From: Rhodococcus zopfii NBRC 100606 = JCM 9919
GTDB lineage: Bacteria > Actinomycetota > Actinomycetes > Mycobacteriales > Mycobacteriaceae
NCBI RefSeq assembly: GCF_001895025.1
Contig: NZ_BCXI01000016.1
Location: 1-64,000 of the forward strand
Direction of reading: 5' to 3'
DNA length: 64,000 nucleotides
Position numbers and translations under genes: made by a program. Positions 39,835-49,969 of this stretch are shown in pieces (position 1 is the first letter of the stretch; every line of letters begins with the position of its first letter). Below the pieces are notes generated by a model, which saw only the letters and a program-made list of their open reading frames with translations, made no database searches and was not told the origin of the DNA.

Positions 39835-40907
39835 GGCCGCGACCCCACACCGGTCGCGACTTCCCGCACCCGGCCGCGCACGCTGTCCGGTGCCAGCGGC
39901 GGGGTAGGCAGGCCCGCGCCGGAGCGCAGCCCGTCGACGAACTCGCGGAGAACCTCGGTGGGGGCGTGGACCGGCGACCAGCCGAGCTCGGATCGTGCCC
40001 GCGTGCAGTCCATCAGCGGCAGCCGCAGCACGGTATCGAACAGTCCCGGCTCGGCCGGCGCGAGGTGCGTGTGCCACGCGAGAGCCGCCGCGGACCGCAC
40101 GAGCCCGCTGCGCACCGGGACGACCCGGGCACCGAGCAGATCCGCGAGCATGTGGGCGTCGACCGGGGGTTCGGCGGCGATGTTGAAGGCGCCGCTCACC
40201 GGTCGCAGCGCGGCCCGGACGTAGGCATCGGCGACGTCGTCGGCGTGCACGACCTGCATGCTCAAACCGGGCATGGCGGGGACCACGGGGATCGCGCGCA
40301 CCAGCGAACCGGGGACGAACGGGCCACCGAAGATGCGGCGCTGCGCCGACGCCGAGCCGTGCTGGAAGATGAAACCGGGACGGAGTCGCACCACCCGAGT
40401 GTGCGGGTGCTCGTGTTCGAACACGTCGAGCCAGCGTTCGAGATACGCCTTCTCCCGCGGATACGCCGCGCCCGGCCAGCCGTGTGTGGGCCACGACTCG
40501 TCGACGGCGTGCCGGTCCTCCGGGCCCGGCGAGTAGGCGCCCACCGACGAGGCGACCACGATCACCGGAACCCGCGCCGCCGCGGCCGCCGTGAGTGTCC
40601 GAATCGTGCCGAGAACGTTGTTCTCCCAAGTCTTTTCGGGTTTGTGGGTCGGATGGAACAGCCACGCGAGGTGGATCAGGGCATCCGCGCCGCGCATCGT
40701 GGTGTCCAGATCCCCGGTGGTGACGTCGACCGCGTCGAACCGGGTCTTCGGGGCGGTCCAGCGGGTCTCACGGCGTGCCATGCCGAGAACCGAGGACACG
40801 GTGGGCTGTTCGCCGAGCGCCCGGACGACGGCGGTGCCCACGTTGCCGGTCGCGCCGGTCACGACGACGTGGAGTCCCGACGGTGGCGCTTGCGTTTCGT
40901 CGCTCAT
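39831..40907 (-). CDS. NAD-dependent epimerase/dehydratase family protein
   Basis: 358-aa extended-SDR protein: VVVTGATGNVGTAVVRAL cofactor loop, ASSVGAYSPG for the catalytic Ser region and YPREKAYLE for the Tyr-x3-Lys (YPREK). It resembles actinobacterial nucleoside-sugar epimerase-like proteins of unknown substrate, and the proline-rich C-terminus is typical of that group. ATG at 40907. It lies 50 bp downstream of the LuxR regulator on the same strand. Confidence 0.83.
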   Translation of the reverse strand: MSDETQAPPSGLHVVVTGATGNVGTAVVRALGEQPTVSSVLGMARRETRWTAPKTRFDAVDVTTGDLDTTMRGADALIHLAWLFHPTHKPEKTWENNVLGTIRTLTAAAAARVPVIVVASSVGAYSPGPEDRHAVDESWPTHGWPGAAYPREKAYLERWLDVFEHEHPHTRVVRLRPGFIFQHGSASAQRRIFGGPFVPGSLVRAIPVVPAMPGLSMQVVHADDVADAYVRAALRPVSGAFNIAAEPPVDAHMLADLLGARVVPVRSGLVRSAAALAWHTHLAPAEPGLFDTVLRLPLMDCTRARSELGWSPVHAPTEVLREFVDGLRSGAGLPTPPLAPDSVRGRVREVATGVGSRP

Positions 40908-40959
40908 GCGCGGGGCATACCCGCCGGGTGACGCCGCCAATCGGCCTGCGCCGCGGCGA

Positions 40960-43536
40960 TCAGGTGCGGTCGGTCGTCGGAAGCAGCCGCAGTTCCCGTG
41001 CGCGACCCACCGCTTCGAACCGCGTGTGCACACCGAGCTTGCGGTAGATGCTGCGCAACTGCGTTTTCACGGTGTTCGGGGAGACGTACAGTTCCTTTGC
41101 GATCTCGCCGAGGGTCGATCCCCGCGCGAGCAGCACCAGAACCCCGGCTTCCCGGGGCGACAACTCGACCCGCGCGACGGTGTCGGTGAACACCGATTCG
41201 ACCGGTCCGCCCGGGACCGGGATGCCGCTCCACGCGACCAGGATCTCGAGGTAGCGCTGGGGCAGCATCGTGAACGCGCGGCGGTTGACGAGCCGGACCG
41301 AGAGCATGCGCGCGCGGGTCCATGCGCGCACAGCGGCGTCGTGCCCGTCCCGATCGACCTGGGCCGCGGCCTCGATCAGCAGCGCCTCGAGATGAGCACG
41401 CGGATAGCCGCAGTCCGTCCAGGAGATCCGTTTGAGCATCTTCGACGCGAGTTCCGGGTGACCGGTGAGCAGTTCGATGCGTGCATTCGCCACCACCAGG
41501 AAGGGGTGGTCGCTGGGATCCTCGTCGACCGTCGCGCGGGCCAGGTTGCCGTTGCCGAGCGCGAGCTGCAGATCCACCTCGGCCGCGGTGAGCAGCACTC
41601 GCGAGAACGCGCCGGGGGTGTGCCGGTCTGCGTGCCCGGCCACGGCCTGGTGCAGCCACGTCAGCCCGGCATAGGCGTCGTGTGCGGACAGCGCGTACAG
41701 GGAATGGGCGTAGGCGACGAACCCCCACAGTTCCTCGTGGACATTCGGCCGGCCGAGCAGCTCGAGCGGTTCCTTCGCGGCTTCGAGGTCGAGCACGTCG
41801 AGATGCTGCAGCACCTCGGCGACCCGGCCGGACACCTTCGTCCCGCCCGGCCAGGATCTGGTGCCGTTGTATCGGCGTGCCCTGTCGAGCCACTCACGTA
41901 CCCGGGTGTTGTCGCCGGCCAGCGCCCAGCCCAGCGCCGACCCGTCAGCCGACTGCTGGGCTACGAACCCCAGCTCGTACGACACCCCGTTCTGGTAGGC
42001 GCGCCGGAAGACGGTCGTCGCCTCGGGGAGGTTCCCGGCGAGCTGCTGGGTCAGGGCCCACTGTGTCCGCAGCAGCGGCAGCTGCTCGCCGAGCGCGGCA
42101 GGCTGACGCGCCAGCAGGCCTGCCACGAACGGTTCGAACTGCCGGGTGCGTACCGCGGCCTCGGTGATGTTGCCGGCCCGGCGCAGCGCGATCGTCTGCG
42201 CGGTCGCAACGTAGAGGTGGTTGATGGCATCGACGGGGTGGTCCGGGACGGTGAGGGTCGCGGGATCGTCGACGAGTTGCTCCCACAGGAGGGGGTGGTC
42301 GTCGATCATCGTGACCAGGGCACGTCCGGCTCGCAGGCCCGGGTAGTCGACGAGCACCTCGTCGGGCAGCGCCCGCATCACCCGGACGAGTTCGCCGAAC
42401 TGGTTCGAGGCCATGTCCACCCACGAGCGGTACACGATGTCCGCGGCGAGTGTCCAGTTCCCGGATTCGGCTGCATAGAGCGCCGCCGTCGCGGGCCTGC
42501 CGGCATCCATGTCGATGAGCGCGAGCCGGCCCAGCAACTCGTCGACATGCCCGGGCTTCTCGCGGCGCGACACCAGCAGTATCCGGTCGCGGACGGCGTT
42601 CGGCCACCACCAGGTGGGGGGACCGAATCCGAACGTGCCGACCATCAGGCCGACCGCCTCGAGCTGGACCAGGAGCCGGCCCGCGTCCTCCCGTCCGGTC
42701 AGGGCGACAGCGTCCTCCGGGGTGATGTTTCTGGCGGCGGCGATCGACAGTGCGAACGCCCGCGCGTCCGGGGTGAGACGCGCGAGTCGAGCGGTGACGT
42801 ACCGGTCGACCAGCGCCTCCAGGCCCGGATCGGACAGACCGTGCGGACCGGTGCGGCTCCCTGGGCGGTTGCGGACGACCGCGACCGCCCCGGACACCAG
42901 TGTGGGCACCCCACCGAGCGCGTCGTGCAGGTCGCCGAGAACCGCATCGTGCAGGGTGATGCCGTTGATGCGGAAGAGTTCGGCGGTCTCGTCCCGGGTG
43001 AACGCCAGGTCGTCGGCGGAGACGAACGTGCAGTCGATGCCGCGGCCGGTGATGTCGAGCAGCGCGGACGTACTGCCCTGCATGCACACAATCACATCGA
43101 CGGCGGGGCATGCGTCGAGCAGGTCGAGCAGGGGTGCGATGAGGATCCGTCCGGTCGACACCGCAATCCCGGACAGCACCAGCATGATCGGTGTGTCCGA
43201 CGAGGCGAGGCCCCGGAGCAGATCGTCCCGTAGGTCGGCGGTGGCGTCGGGCACGGCCGACCCGGCACGGCGGCAACAGTCCAGGATCGCGGTCCAGACT
43301 GCGTCCTCGGTGGCGTCATCCGGCAGCGGCGGCACCCACAGCACCGAGCGGTCCGGGGCGCCGCCGGCATTCAGCCACGAGGCGACGAGAGTACGTTTGC
43401 CGAAGCCGGCCGGGGCGAACACCATCGTCAGCGCCGACCCCCGGTCGAGCAGTGCGGACAGCCGCGGACGCGGCAACGCGCTGCGCAGCGCCCGCCACGA
43501 CGGCACGCCGACGCGGCCGGTGGGCGGAACGCTCAC
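40960..43536 (-). CDS. LuxR-family regulator of the MalT/LAL type
   Basis: 858-aa regulator: N-terminal NTPase-like domain (about 1-300), helical tetratricopeptide-like middle and C-terminal LuxR HTH (about 790-850: LSPREAGVLVLLARG, ELYVSPNTVKTQLRSIYRKLGV). The P-loop reads AGFGKRTL at about 43-50, with Arg where the Mg-binding Thr normally follows the Lys. It may bind but not hydrolyse ATP. A strong AAGGAGT precedes the GTG at 43536. Its targets are unknown; the epimerase follows it. Confidence 0.87.
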   Translation of the reverse strand: MSVPPTGRVGVPSWRALRSALPRPRLSALLDRGSALTMVFAPAGFGKRTLVASWLNAGGAPDRSVLWVPPLPDDATEDAVWTAILDCCRRAGSAVPDATADLRDDLLRGLASSDTPIMLVLSGIAVSTGRILIAPLLDLLDACPAVDVIVCMQGSTSALLDITGRGIDCTFVSADDLAFTRDETAELFRINGITLHDAVLGDLHDALGGVPTLVSGAVAVVRNRPGSRTGPHGLSDPGLEALVDRYVTARLARLTPDARAFALSIAAARNITPEDAVALTGREDAGRLLVQLEAVGLMVGTFGFGPPTWWWPNAVRDRILLVSRREKPGHVDELLGRLALIDMDAGRPATAALYAAESGNWTLAADIVYRSWVDMASNQFGELVRVMRALPDEVLVDYPGLRAGRALVTMIDDHPLLWEQLVDDPATLTVPDHPVDAINHLYVATAQTIALRRAGNITEAAVRTRQFEPFVAGLLARQPAALGEQLPLLRTQWALTQQLAGNLPEATTVFRRAYQNGVSYELGFVAQQSADGSALGWALAGDNTRVREWLDRARRYNGTRSWPGGTKVSGRVAEVLQHLDVLDLEAAKEPLELLGRPNVHEELWGFVAYAHSLYALSAHDAYAGLTWLHQAVAGHADRHTPGAFSRVLLTAAEVDLQLALGNGNLARATVDEDPSDHPFLVVANARIELLTGHPELASKMLKRISWTDCGYPRAHLEALLIEAAAQVDRDGHDAAVRAWTRARMLSVRLVNRRAFTMLPQRYLEILVAWSGIPVPGGPVESVFTDTVARVELSPREAGVLVLLARGSTLGEIAKELYVSPNTVKTQLRSIYRKLGVHTRFEAVGRARELRLLPTTDRT

Positions 43537-43803
43537 GAGGACTCCTTAGACAACGCACGGCGGCCTGAACCGAACGCCCCCGCTGCCGAATCGGTGGTCC
43601 TCGACGGACCGTCGTCAACTGCAGGGTATCGAAACGCATGACGAATCGGACAATCCTCTGCCGATGTCGTCTCACTCAGATGATGGTGGGGCCGTGTCGT
43701 GTGTTTGGCAATGGCCGAGCCGCCGATGCGGTCCGCACAAGGGTTCGGGTCAGGGCGAGAACATCTCTTGGCCCCGCGAGCCGCCACCGGAAGACTTTGC
43801 CGG

Positions 43804-44904
43804 GTGCGCTTCCAGATCCTCGACATCATTTTCAATCCGCCACATCCGGTGACCGGCCGGATCGTCTCGCCGGCCGATCGGCTCGAACGGGTCGTCGAGA
43901 CCGCGGTGCTGGCCGAGCAACTCGGCATCGACAGCTATTCGGTGGGCGAACGGCACGCGGGCGAGGTGCTGTCGTCGAGTCCGACGGTGGTGCTCGGCGC
44001 GATCGCGCAGGCCACCGACCGGATTCTGCTGTCCACCGGTGTGACGGTGCTGTCCGTTCTCGATCCGGTCCGGGTCGCCGAGGATCTGTGCACCGTCGAT
44101 CAGCTCAGCCGGGGTCGCCTGGAGATCGTGATCGGCAAGGGCAACGAGGTGCTGCAGTACCCGCTGTTCGGGCTCGACATCGGCAAACAGTACGACTACC
44201 TGACCGAGAACTACGAGTTGCTGCGCACCTTGCTGCGGGAGGAACACGTCGACTGGGCGGGTGCACATCGGCCGGTCCTCACCGATGTGACGACACTGCC
44301 GCGGCCCTTCTCCGGGCCGTTCCGCATCTGGCACGGCTCGGCCACGTCGGCGTCTGCCGTCGATCTCGCGGCGAAGTGGGGCGATCCGATCGTGACGGCG
44401 AATGCGCTGCAGCCCCGCGAGAACTACAAGGTGTTGATCGACCGTTATCGCGAGCAGTACGCCGCGCACGGGCACGACCCGGCGAAGGCATTCGTCGGAT
44501 CCGGTTCGGGCGGGTTGTTCCTCGCGGACACCACGGAGCAGGCGATCGAGGAGTACCGGCCCATCTACGAAGGGATCGTCCGCCAGGCGGATCAGCGCAA
44601 GCACGATCCGGTGGCGGTCGGGAAGGTCACCAGCTTCCGCACGATCGAGGACGCGGTCGAACGGGGCCCGGCACTGGTCGGTTCCCCGGAGCGGGTCGCC
44701 GAGAAGATCGTCGACTACCACGAGAGTTTCGGCCACGTTCTGCAGTCGGTGTCCATCAATCACGTCCTGGACTTCGAACGACAGAAGGACACCCTGCGCA
44801 GGTTCGCCGAGGAAGTGATCCCTCTGGTGCGTGCCGAACTGCCGCCGACGACGCTGTGGTCCGAGGCGGATACCGACCGTGCGAAGGGATTCACCGCGGC
44901 CTGA
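43804..44904 (+). CDS. LLM-class flavin-dependent oxidoreductase
   Basis: 366-aa luciferase-like TIM-barrel monooxygenase/oxidoreductase using FMNH2 or F420. VGERHAGEVLSSSPTVVLGAIAQ and RLEIVIGKGNE are typical, with GSPERVAEKI near the C-terminus. GTG at 43804 (VRFQILDIIFNPPHP) was chosen; upstream in-frame codons lack family similarity. Ends 9 bp before a convergent gene. Substrate unknown. Confidence 0.86.
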   Translation: MRFQILDIIFNPPHPVTGRIVSPADRLERVVETAVLAEQLGIDSYSVGERHAGEVLSSSPTVVLGAIAQATDRILLSTGVTVLSVLDPVRVAEDLCTVDQLSRGRLEIVIGKGNEVLQYPLFGLDIGKQYDYLTENYELLRTLLREEHVDWAGAHRPVLTDVTTLPRPFSGPFRIWHGSATSASAVDLAAKWGDPIVTANALQPRENYKVLIDRYREQYAAHGHDPAKAFVGSGSGGLFLADTTEQAIEEYRPIYEGIVRQADQRKHDPVAVGKVTSFRTIEDAVERGPALVGSPERVAEKIVDYHESFGHVLQSVSINHVLDFERQKDTLRRFAEEVIPLVRAELPPTTLWSEADTDRAKGFTAA

Positions 44905-44913
44905 TCAGCAGCG

Positions 44914-45567
44914 TCAGGACAGAGCGCTGAGCCGCGCCTTCTCCAGCGCGCCCAGGGTGCGCAGGATGGTGGTCTTCTGCTTCTCGAGGTCGCCGCGGCG
45001 GGCGCGGGCCGCGAGGCCGCTCTGATCGGCGACGAGTGCGAGCTGCGCGTCGATCGCGGAGAGCTGGTCGAGCAGTGCGAGGGCGCGGGCCTGGATCTCG
45101 TCGACGTCGACGGCGTCGGTGCGCACGGGCGCGGGGGCGGGCTCGGAGGAGCTACGCGGCGAGGTGGTGCGAGGCTTCGAGGCGCGGGCCGGGGCGTTCT
45201 CGGCGACCACGGCCGCAGCGCGCGGACGCAGTGCCTTGCGTACGAGCGCGGGATCGGGCTGCTCGGCGAGCCGAATGTCGTTGAGAGCGCGGCGGGCGTC
45301 GCGGGCGGCGAGCCGATGCTCGTACTCTTCCTCGTCGTCGGACTGGAGGGTTCCGCCGATCGGGCGCAGGCCGTACATGCCGACGAACTTGCGGGCTTCC
45401 TCGATCACGTCCTCGTGCTTGCGGCAGGTCGCGCAGCGCGGCTCGTTGCGGTACTCCTCGACGGCGTCGAGACCGCCGCACCATACGCAGGCACCCGGTG
45501 TCCACCGTCGTGCTGTCCGGATTGTCGCGGATTCGGTGGGGGCCTCGAGAGTCTGCGCGTCGATCAC
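44914..45567 (-). CDS. Hypothetical protein with a CxxC/CxxC zinc-ribbon-like N-terminus
   Basis: 217-aa protein I do not recognise. CVWCGGLDAVEEY and CATCRKHE (about 27-50) form a likely zinc ribbon; the middle is charged and disordered (about 110-150, many Ala/Pro/Ser/Arg), and the end (about 150-215) is a predicted coiled coil (EIQARALALLDQLSAIDAQL). Such proteins are common in actinobacteria and may bind nucleic acid or RNA polymerase. GTG start. Confidence 0.65.
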   Translation of the reverse strand: MIDAQTLEAPTESATIRTARRWTPGACVWCGGLDAVEEYRNEPRCATCRKHEDVIEEARKFVGMYGLRPIGGTLQSDDEEEYEHRLAARDARRALNDIRLAEQPDPALVRKALRPRAAAVVAENAPARASKPRTTSPRSSSEPAPAPVRTDAVDVDEIQARALALLDQLSAIDAQLALVADQSGLAARARRGDLEKQKTTILRTLGALEKARLSALS

Positions 45568-45737
45568 GAGGAGCCACCTTAAGTGAAAATCGGGCGGGCA
45601 CGGCGCGTGGGACGGACGTGACCTGCGGGGACGGACGGGAAAGTGACGAAGATCATGCTAGCCGGATGGCGTCGGTAGGCAAAGTGTTGGGGCACAGCAG
45701 TTTACGTACCGGACGGTCTGCTGGGTTCTGTCGATCG

Positions 45738-46367
45738 TCAGGTCGCGGTCGCCGCGGAGAGCCACTCCACGAGCGGGCGGAAGCGGCGCCAGGCGTCACG
45801 GACCTCGTCGAGGGTGCGGTCGCTGTCGAGCCACGGGGGCGACTGTTCGGTACGTCCCGCGGTCAGCGCCTTGCGGCGCAGCAGGTCGAGCCGCGGATGG
45901 TCGGGATCGACACCACGCGGCCGTGTCTTCAATTGCGCGCCACCGATTTCGAAACCGTCCCGGCGCAGCTTACGGACCAACTTCTCGAGCTCGGTGCCGC
46001 GCCGCTCGTCGTCGACGGCCGCGCGGTACGCCGCGATCTGCGCGCCGGATCCGGCGTAGAAACCGCCGGCGACGACCAGTCCCGCCGCGTCGACCTGCAC
46101 GTAGAAGCCGACACCCGGAGCGGTCTGCACGAACCCGCCCTGGTGCGTCTTGTACGGCGCTTTGTCCTTGCTGAACCGGACATCGCGGTGCGGGCGAAAG
46201 GCCTTGCCGGCGCCGAACTCCGGCTCCAGTTCGGCGAGCAACGCAAGCATGGGGCCGCGCACGCAGTCGTCGTAGACGGCCTTGTGCGCGGCCCAGAATG
46301 CTTTGCTGTTGTCGGCTTCGAGATCTTCGTAGAAGTCGAGCGCGGCGACGGGGAATCCGGTGAACAC
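45738..46367 (-). CDS. DUF2461 (TIGR02453) family protein
   Basis: 209-aa protein of the DUF2461 family, function unknown. Diagnostic features: FTGFPVAALDFYEDLEADNSKAFW at the start, RPHRDVRFSKDKAPYKTH at about 58-75, and GFYVQVDAAGLVVAGG. The GTG start is 28 bp after the stop of prsA, same strand. Confidence 0.88.
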   Translation of the reverse strand: MFTGFPVAALDFYEDLEADNSKAFWAAHKAVYDDCVRGPMLALLAELEPEFGAGKAFRPHRDVRFSKDKAPYKTHQGGFVQTAPGVGFYVQVDAAGLVVAGGFYAGSGAQIAAYRAAVDDERRGTELEKLVRKLRRDGFEIGGAQLKTRPRGVDPDHPRLDLLRRKALTAGRTEQSPPWLDSDRTLDEVRDAWRRFRPLVEWLSAATAT

Positions 46368-46394
46368 CCCGACAGTGTGCCCCGTCGAGCAGTT

Positions 46395-47372
46395 TCAGGC
46401 CACGCCGTTGAACAGCGACGTCACGGAGCCGTTCTCGAACACCTCGCGGATGGTCTGCGCCAGCAGCGGCGCGATCGACAGGACGGTGAGGCTGTCGAAC
46501 TGCTTCTCCGGCGGGATCGGCAGCGTGTTGGTGACGATGACCTCCTTGGCGCCGCACGCGGCGAGGCGCTCGGCGGCCGGGTCGGAGAGCACACCGTGGG
46601 TGGCGGCGATGATGACGTCGCCCGCGCCGGCCTCCTTGAGGATCTTCACGGCACCGGCGATGGTGCCGCCGGTGTCGATCATGTCGTCGATCAGGATGCA
46701 GGTGCGGCCGTCGACCTCACCGACCACGCGGTTGGACTTGACCTGGTTCGGCACCAGCGGGTCGCGGGTCTTGTGGATGAACGCCAGCGGGGCGCCCCCG
46801 AGGGTGTCGGCCCACTTCTCGGCCACGCGCACACGACCGGAGTCGGGGGAGACCACCGCGATGTTCTCGACGCCGTACCTGCCGCGGATGTACTCGGCGA
46901 GCTGGCCCTGGGCGTGCATGTGGTCGACCGGGCCGTCGAAGAAGCCCTGGATCTGGTCGGTGTGCAGGTCGACGGTGATGATGCGGTCGGCGCCGGCGGT
47001 CTTGAGCAGATCGGCGATCAGGCGGGCGGAGATGGGCTCGCGGCCGCGATGCTTCTTGTCCTGACGGGCGTACGGGTAGAACGGCAGGATCGCGGTGATG
47101 CGCTTGGCCGAACCACGCTTGAGCGCGTCGATCATGATGAGCTGTTCCATCACCCACTGGTTCAGCGGGAACGGATGGCTCTGCAGCACGAAGGCATCGG
47201 AGCCACGCACCGACTCCTCGAACCGGACGAAGGTCTCACCGTTGGCGAAGTCACGCGCGGTCTGCGGCGTGATCTGGATGCCCAGCTCTTTCGAGACCTG
47301 CTCCGCCAGCTCGGGGTGTGCCCGGCCTGCGAAGAGCATCAGGTTCTTCTGATTGTCGATCCAATTGGTCAC
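46395..47372 (-). CDS. prsA: Ribose-phosphate pyrophosphokinase
   Basis: Makes PRPP from ribose 5-phosphate and ATP for nucleotide, His, Trp and decaprenyl-phosphoryl-arabinose synthesis. 325 aa with [12 protein letters not shown], the flexible-loop [22 protein letters not shown] and the PRPP-binding [15 protein letters not shown]. The GTG start overlaps the glmU stop (GTGA), the conserved glmU-prsA pair. Confidence 0.95.
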   Translation of the reverse strand: MTNWIDNQKNLMLFAGRAHPELAEQVSKELGIQITPQTARDFANGETFVRFEESVRGSDAFVLQSHPFPLNQWVMEQLIMIDALKRGSAKRITAILPFYPYARQDKKHRGREPISARLIADLLKTAGADRIITVDLHTDQIQGFFDGPVDHMHAQGQLAEYIRGRYGVENIAVVSPDSGRVRVAEKWADTLGGAPLAFIHKTRDPLVPNQVKSNRVVGEVDGRTCILIDDMIDTGGTIAGAVKILKEAGAGDVIIAATHGVLSDPAAERLAACGAKEVIVTNTLPIPPEKQFDSLTVLSIAPLLAQTIREVFENGSVTSLFNGVA

Positions 47373-48847
47373 TGGTCCCGGCCGTCCTTTTGCGGTTCGT
47401 TCTCTTGCTGCTGCTGCGACGCCATCGATGCTGCCTCAGCGGCGGGGGTCCCGGCTCGATTTCGCTGGACCCAGCCTTCAATATTGCGCTGTGGCGCACC
47501 CGACACTGCCAGCGCCCCCGGCGGAACGTTCCGCCGGAGCACCGTTCCGGCACCCGTGTACGCCCCGTCGCCGACCGTCAGTGGGGCCACGAACATGGTG
47601 TCGGATCCGGTCCGCACGTGTGACCCGACGACGGTCCGGTACTTCTGGACACCGTCGTAGTTCACGAACACGCTCGACGCGCCGATGTTCGAATGGTCGC
47701 CGATCGTCGCGTCCCCGACATACGTCAGGTGCGGCACCTTCGAATGCGCTCCGATCTGCGCGTTCTTCGTTTCGACGAACGTGCCGATCTTGCCCTCGGC
47801 GCCGAGTTCGCTGCCCGGTCGCAGGTATGCGAACGGGCCGACGGACGCGCCCGCGCCGATCACCGAATCCGAGCCGTGGGTCCGCACGATCGACGCTCCG
47901 ACCCCGACCTGCACATCGGTGAGGGTGGTGTCCGGTCCGATCACCGCGTCCTCGCCGACCGAGGTGCGCCCGTGCAGCTGCACACCCGGGTGCAGCGTCA
48001 CGTCCGGTGCGAGGGTGACGTCGACGTCGACCCAGGTGGTCGCGGGATCGATCACGGTCACGCCCTGGCGCATCCAGTGCTCGAGGGTGCGCCGGTTCAG
48101 TTCGGCCGCGAGCGTCGCGAGTTGCACGCGGTCGTTGGCTCCGGCGACACGCACCGCGTCGTCGGTGTACTGGGCACGGACGGTGTCTCCCTCGGCGCGG
48201 GCGATCGCCACGACGTCGGTCAGGTACAGCTCGCCCTGCGTGTTGTCGGCGCTGAGCTTGCCGAGTGCCGAGCGCAACGCGGCGACGTCGAACGCGTACA
48301 CGCCGGTGTTGACCTCGGTGATCGCCAGCTGTGTCGGGGTCGCTTCCTTGTGCTCGATGATCGCGGTGACGTCGCCGTCGGTCGTGCGCAGGATGCGGCC
48401 GTATCCGGTCGGGTCGGCGGCGGTCGTGGTGAGCACGGTGACGGCCGCCGGTTCGGGTTCGGCGTGCGTGTCGAGCATGGCGCGCAGCGTGTCGGCGTCG
48501 AGCAGCGGCACGTCCGCGGCGGTGACGACGACGGTGCCGTCGAACTCGGCGGGAAGGGCGGTCAGGGCGCACTCGACGGCGTGGCCGGTTCCGAGTTGCT
48601 CGTCCTGCACGGCGATGCGGACGTCCCGGTCGAGGCCGGCGGCGAGGTCGGCGACGGCGGCGCCGATGCGTTCACGGTCGTGGCCGACGACCACGACCAG
48701 GTGATCGGGGCCGAGCGCCGCGGCGGCACGCAGGGAATGCTCGAGCATCGTGCGGCCGCCGAGGGTGTGCAGCACCTTGGGGGTCTTGGACCGCATCCTC
48801 GTACCCGCTCCGGCGGCCAGGACGACTATTGCGGTCTGCACTTGCAT
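47369..48847 (-). CDS. glmU: Bifunctional GlmU uridylyltransferase/acetyltransferase
   Basis: Acetylates glucosamine-1-P and couples it to UTP to give UDP-GlcNAc for peptidoglycan. 492 aa: N-terminal pyrophosphorylase with [20 protein letters not shown] (about 7-26), and a C-terminal left-handed beta-helix (about 255-450) with hexapeptide repeats, ending in a charged Gln-rich tail. ATG at 48847 chosen; a tRNA-Gln gene lies just upstream. Confidence 0.96.
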   Translation of the reverse strand: MQVQTAIVVLAAGAGTRMRSKTPKVLHTLGGRTMLEHSLRAAAALGPDHLVVVVGHDRERIGAAVADLAAGLDRDVRIAVQDEQLGTGHAVECALTALPAEFDGTVVVTAADVPLLDADTLRAMLDTHAEPEPAAVTVLTTTAADPTGYGRILRTTDGDVTAIIEHKEATPTQLAITEVNTGVYAFDVAALRSALGKLSADNTQGELYLTDVVAIARAEGDTVRAQYTDDAVRVAGANDRVQLATLAAELNRRTLEHWMRQGVTVIDPATTWVDVDVTLAPDVTLHPGVQLHGRTSVGEDAVIGPDTTLTDVQVGVGASIVRTHGSDSVIGAGASVGPFAYLRPGSELGAEGKIGTFVETKNAQIGAHSKVPHLTYVGDATIGDHSNIGASSVFVNYDGVQKYRTVVGSHVRTGSDTMFVAPLTVGDGAYTGAGTVLRRNVPPGALAVSGAPQRNIEGWVQRNRAGTPAAEAASMASQQQQENEPQKDGRDQ

Positions 48848-48917
48848 GAAGCTCCCTCGACGTTCGACATGCGTCATGGACGTGCGTGTAGAGGCTCGCC
48901 GGCCCCCGTTCGCCTTG

Positions 48918-48989
48918 CTCCGCCGCCAGGACTCGAACCTGAACTATCTGAACCAAAATCAGAGGTGCTGCCGATTACACCACGGCGGA
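48918..48989 (-). tRNA. tRNA-Gln (anticodon TTG)
   Basis: Reads TCCGCCG...CGGCGGA for the acceptor stem (48983-48989 with 48919-48925), anticodon stem-loop TCTGA-TTTTGGT-TCAGA giving anticodon TTG, and a TTCGAGTC T-loop. CCA is not encoded. 72 nt, just upstream of glmU on the same strand. Confidence 0.92.
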
Positions 48990-49155
48990 TCGCCGCACGT
49001 CCGGGAAGTGAACCCCGGGCATGCGGTGTGATCCTCGCATGCCGATACGGTCGGCGTCGAACGCGGGGCGGAGTCGAGGCGGTCCGCCCCTTCCGCCGAT
49101 TAGGCTCGACTCCGGGGCCCAGTGCAAGCAGGTGTGGCGCCGGAAAGGAACCGTC

Positions 49156-49797
49156 GTGTCGCGAACACCGCAGAATCAATCCGAGCGGACCCCGCGTATC
49201 CGCATGACCGGAACACAGCGCCGCGAGCAGTTGATCGAGATCGGCCGGGCGCTGTTCGCCGAACGTGGCTACGAGGGCACGTCCATCGAGGAGATCGCGC
49301 AGCGCGCCGCCGTGTCCAAGCCCGTCGTCTACGAGCACTTCGGCGGGAAGGAAGGGCTCTACGCCGTCGTCGTGGACCGCGAGATGACGGTGCTCATGTC
49401 GATGGTCACCGCGAGCCTGACCCAGAATCGGTCCCGCGTCCGCGTCGAACGGGCCGCGCTCGCCCTGCTCACCTATATCGAGGAGCGCACCGACGGTTTC
49501 CGCATCCTGGTGCGTGACTCCCCGGTCGCCGCCGAGGAGGGCACCTACTCGAGCCTGCTCAACGAGGCGATGCGGCAGGTCGGCACCCTCCTTGCCGGCG
49601 ACTTCTCCCGCCGCGGCCTGGACCCGGAACTCGCCCCGCTCTACGCGCAGGCCCTCGTCGGCATGGTCGCGACCACCGCGACCTGGTGGCTCGACGAACG
49701 CAGCCCGTCGAAGGAGGTCGTCGCGGCGCATCTGGTGAACCTGTGCTGGAACGGGCTGACCCGGCTCGAGGCGGACCCGACGCTCGGCGCGGATTGA
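49156..49797 (+). CDS. TetR family regulator (Rv1019-like position)
   Basis: 213-aa regulator with HTH at about 18-64 (FAERGYEGTSIEEIAQRAAVSKPVVYEHFGGKEGLY). Position between glmU and mfd matches M. tuberculosis Rv1019. The C-terminal domain (VRDSPVAAEEGTYSSLLNEAM) is typical of that group. GTG start at 49156 with AAGGAA upstream. Its targets are not evident; a tRNA and glmU lie divergently. Confidence 0.88.
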   Translation: MSRTPQNQSERTPRIRMTGTQRREQLIEIGRALFAERGYEGTSIEEIAQRAAVSKPVVYEHFGGKEGLYAVVVDREMTVLMSMVTASLTQNRSRVRVERAALALLTYIEERTDGFRILVRDSPVAAEEGTYSSLLNEAMRQVGTLLAGDFSRRGLDPELAPLYAQALVGMVATTATWWLDERSPSKEVVAAHLVNLCWNGLTRLEADPTLGAD

Positions 49798-49969
49798 TAC
49801 ACGCACGTGCCTTGTGAATACCGAGGTCGGCCGCGGCCCGGTGGTACCGTTGCCCGGCCGATTCGTAGCCGCGACGGGATTGAGGTGACTGTGGTTTTCC
49901 GCACGTCGATTGTCCGCGCCGAGCGCCGTGGTCCGGCCCGGAGCGTGGCCCACCGCCGGGCCCGCTGAC

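Noticed and set aside
49798-49969. Autoregulator (ARE) box before the ScbR-like gene
   Set aside because: No clear palindrome of the ACATACCGG type was visible; only loose GC-rich symmetry.
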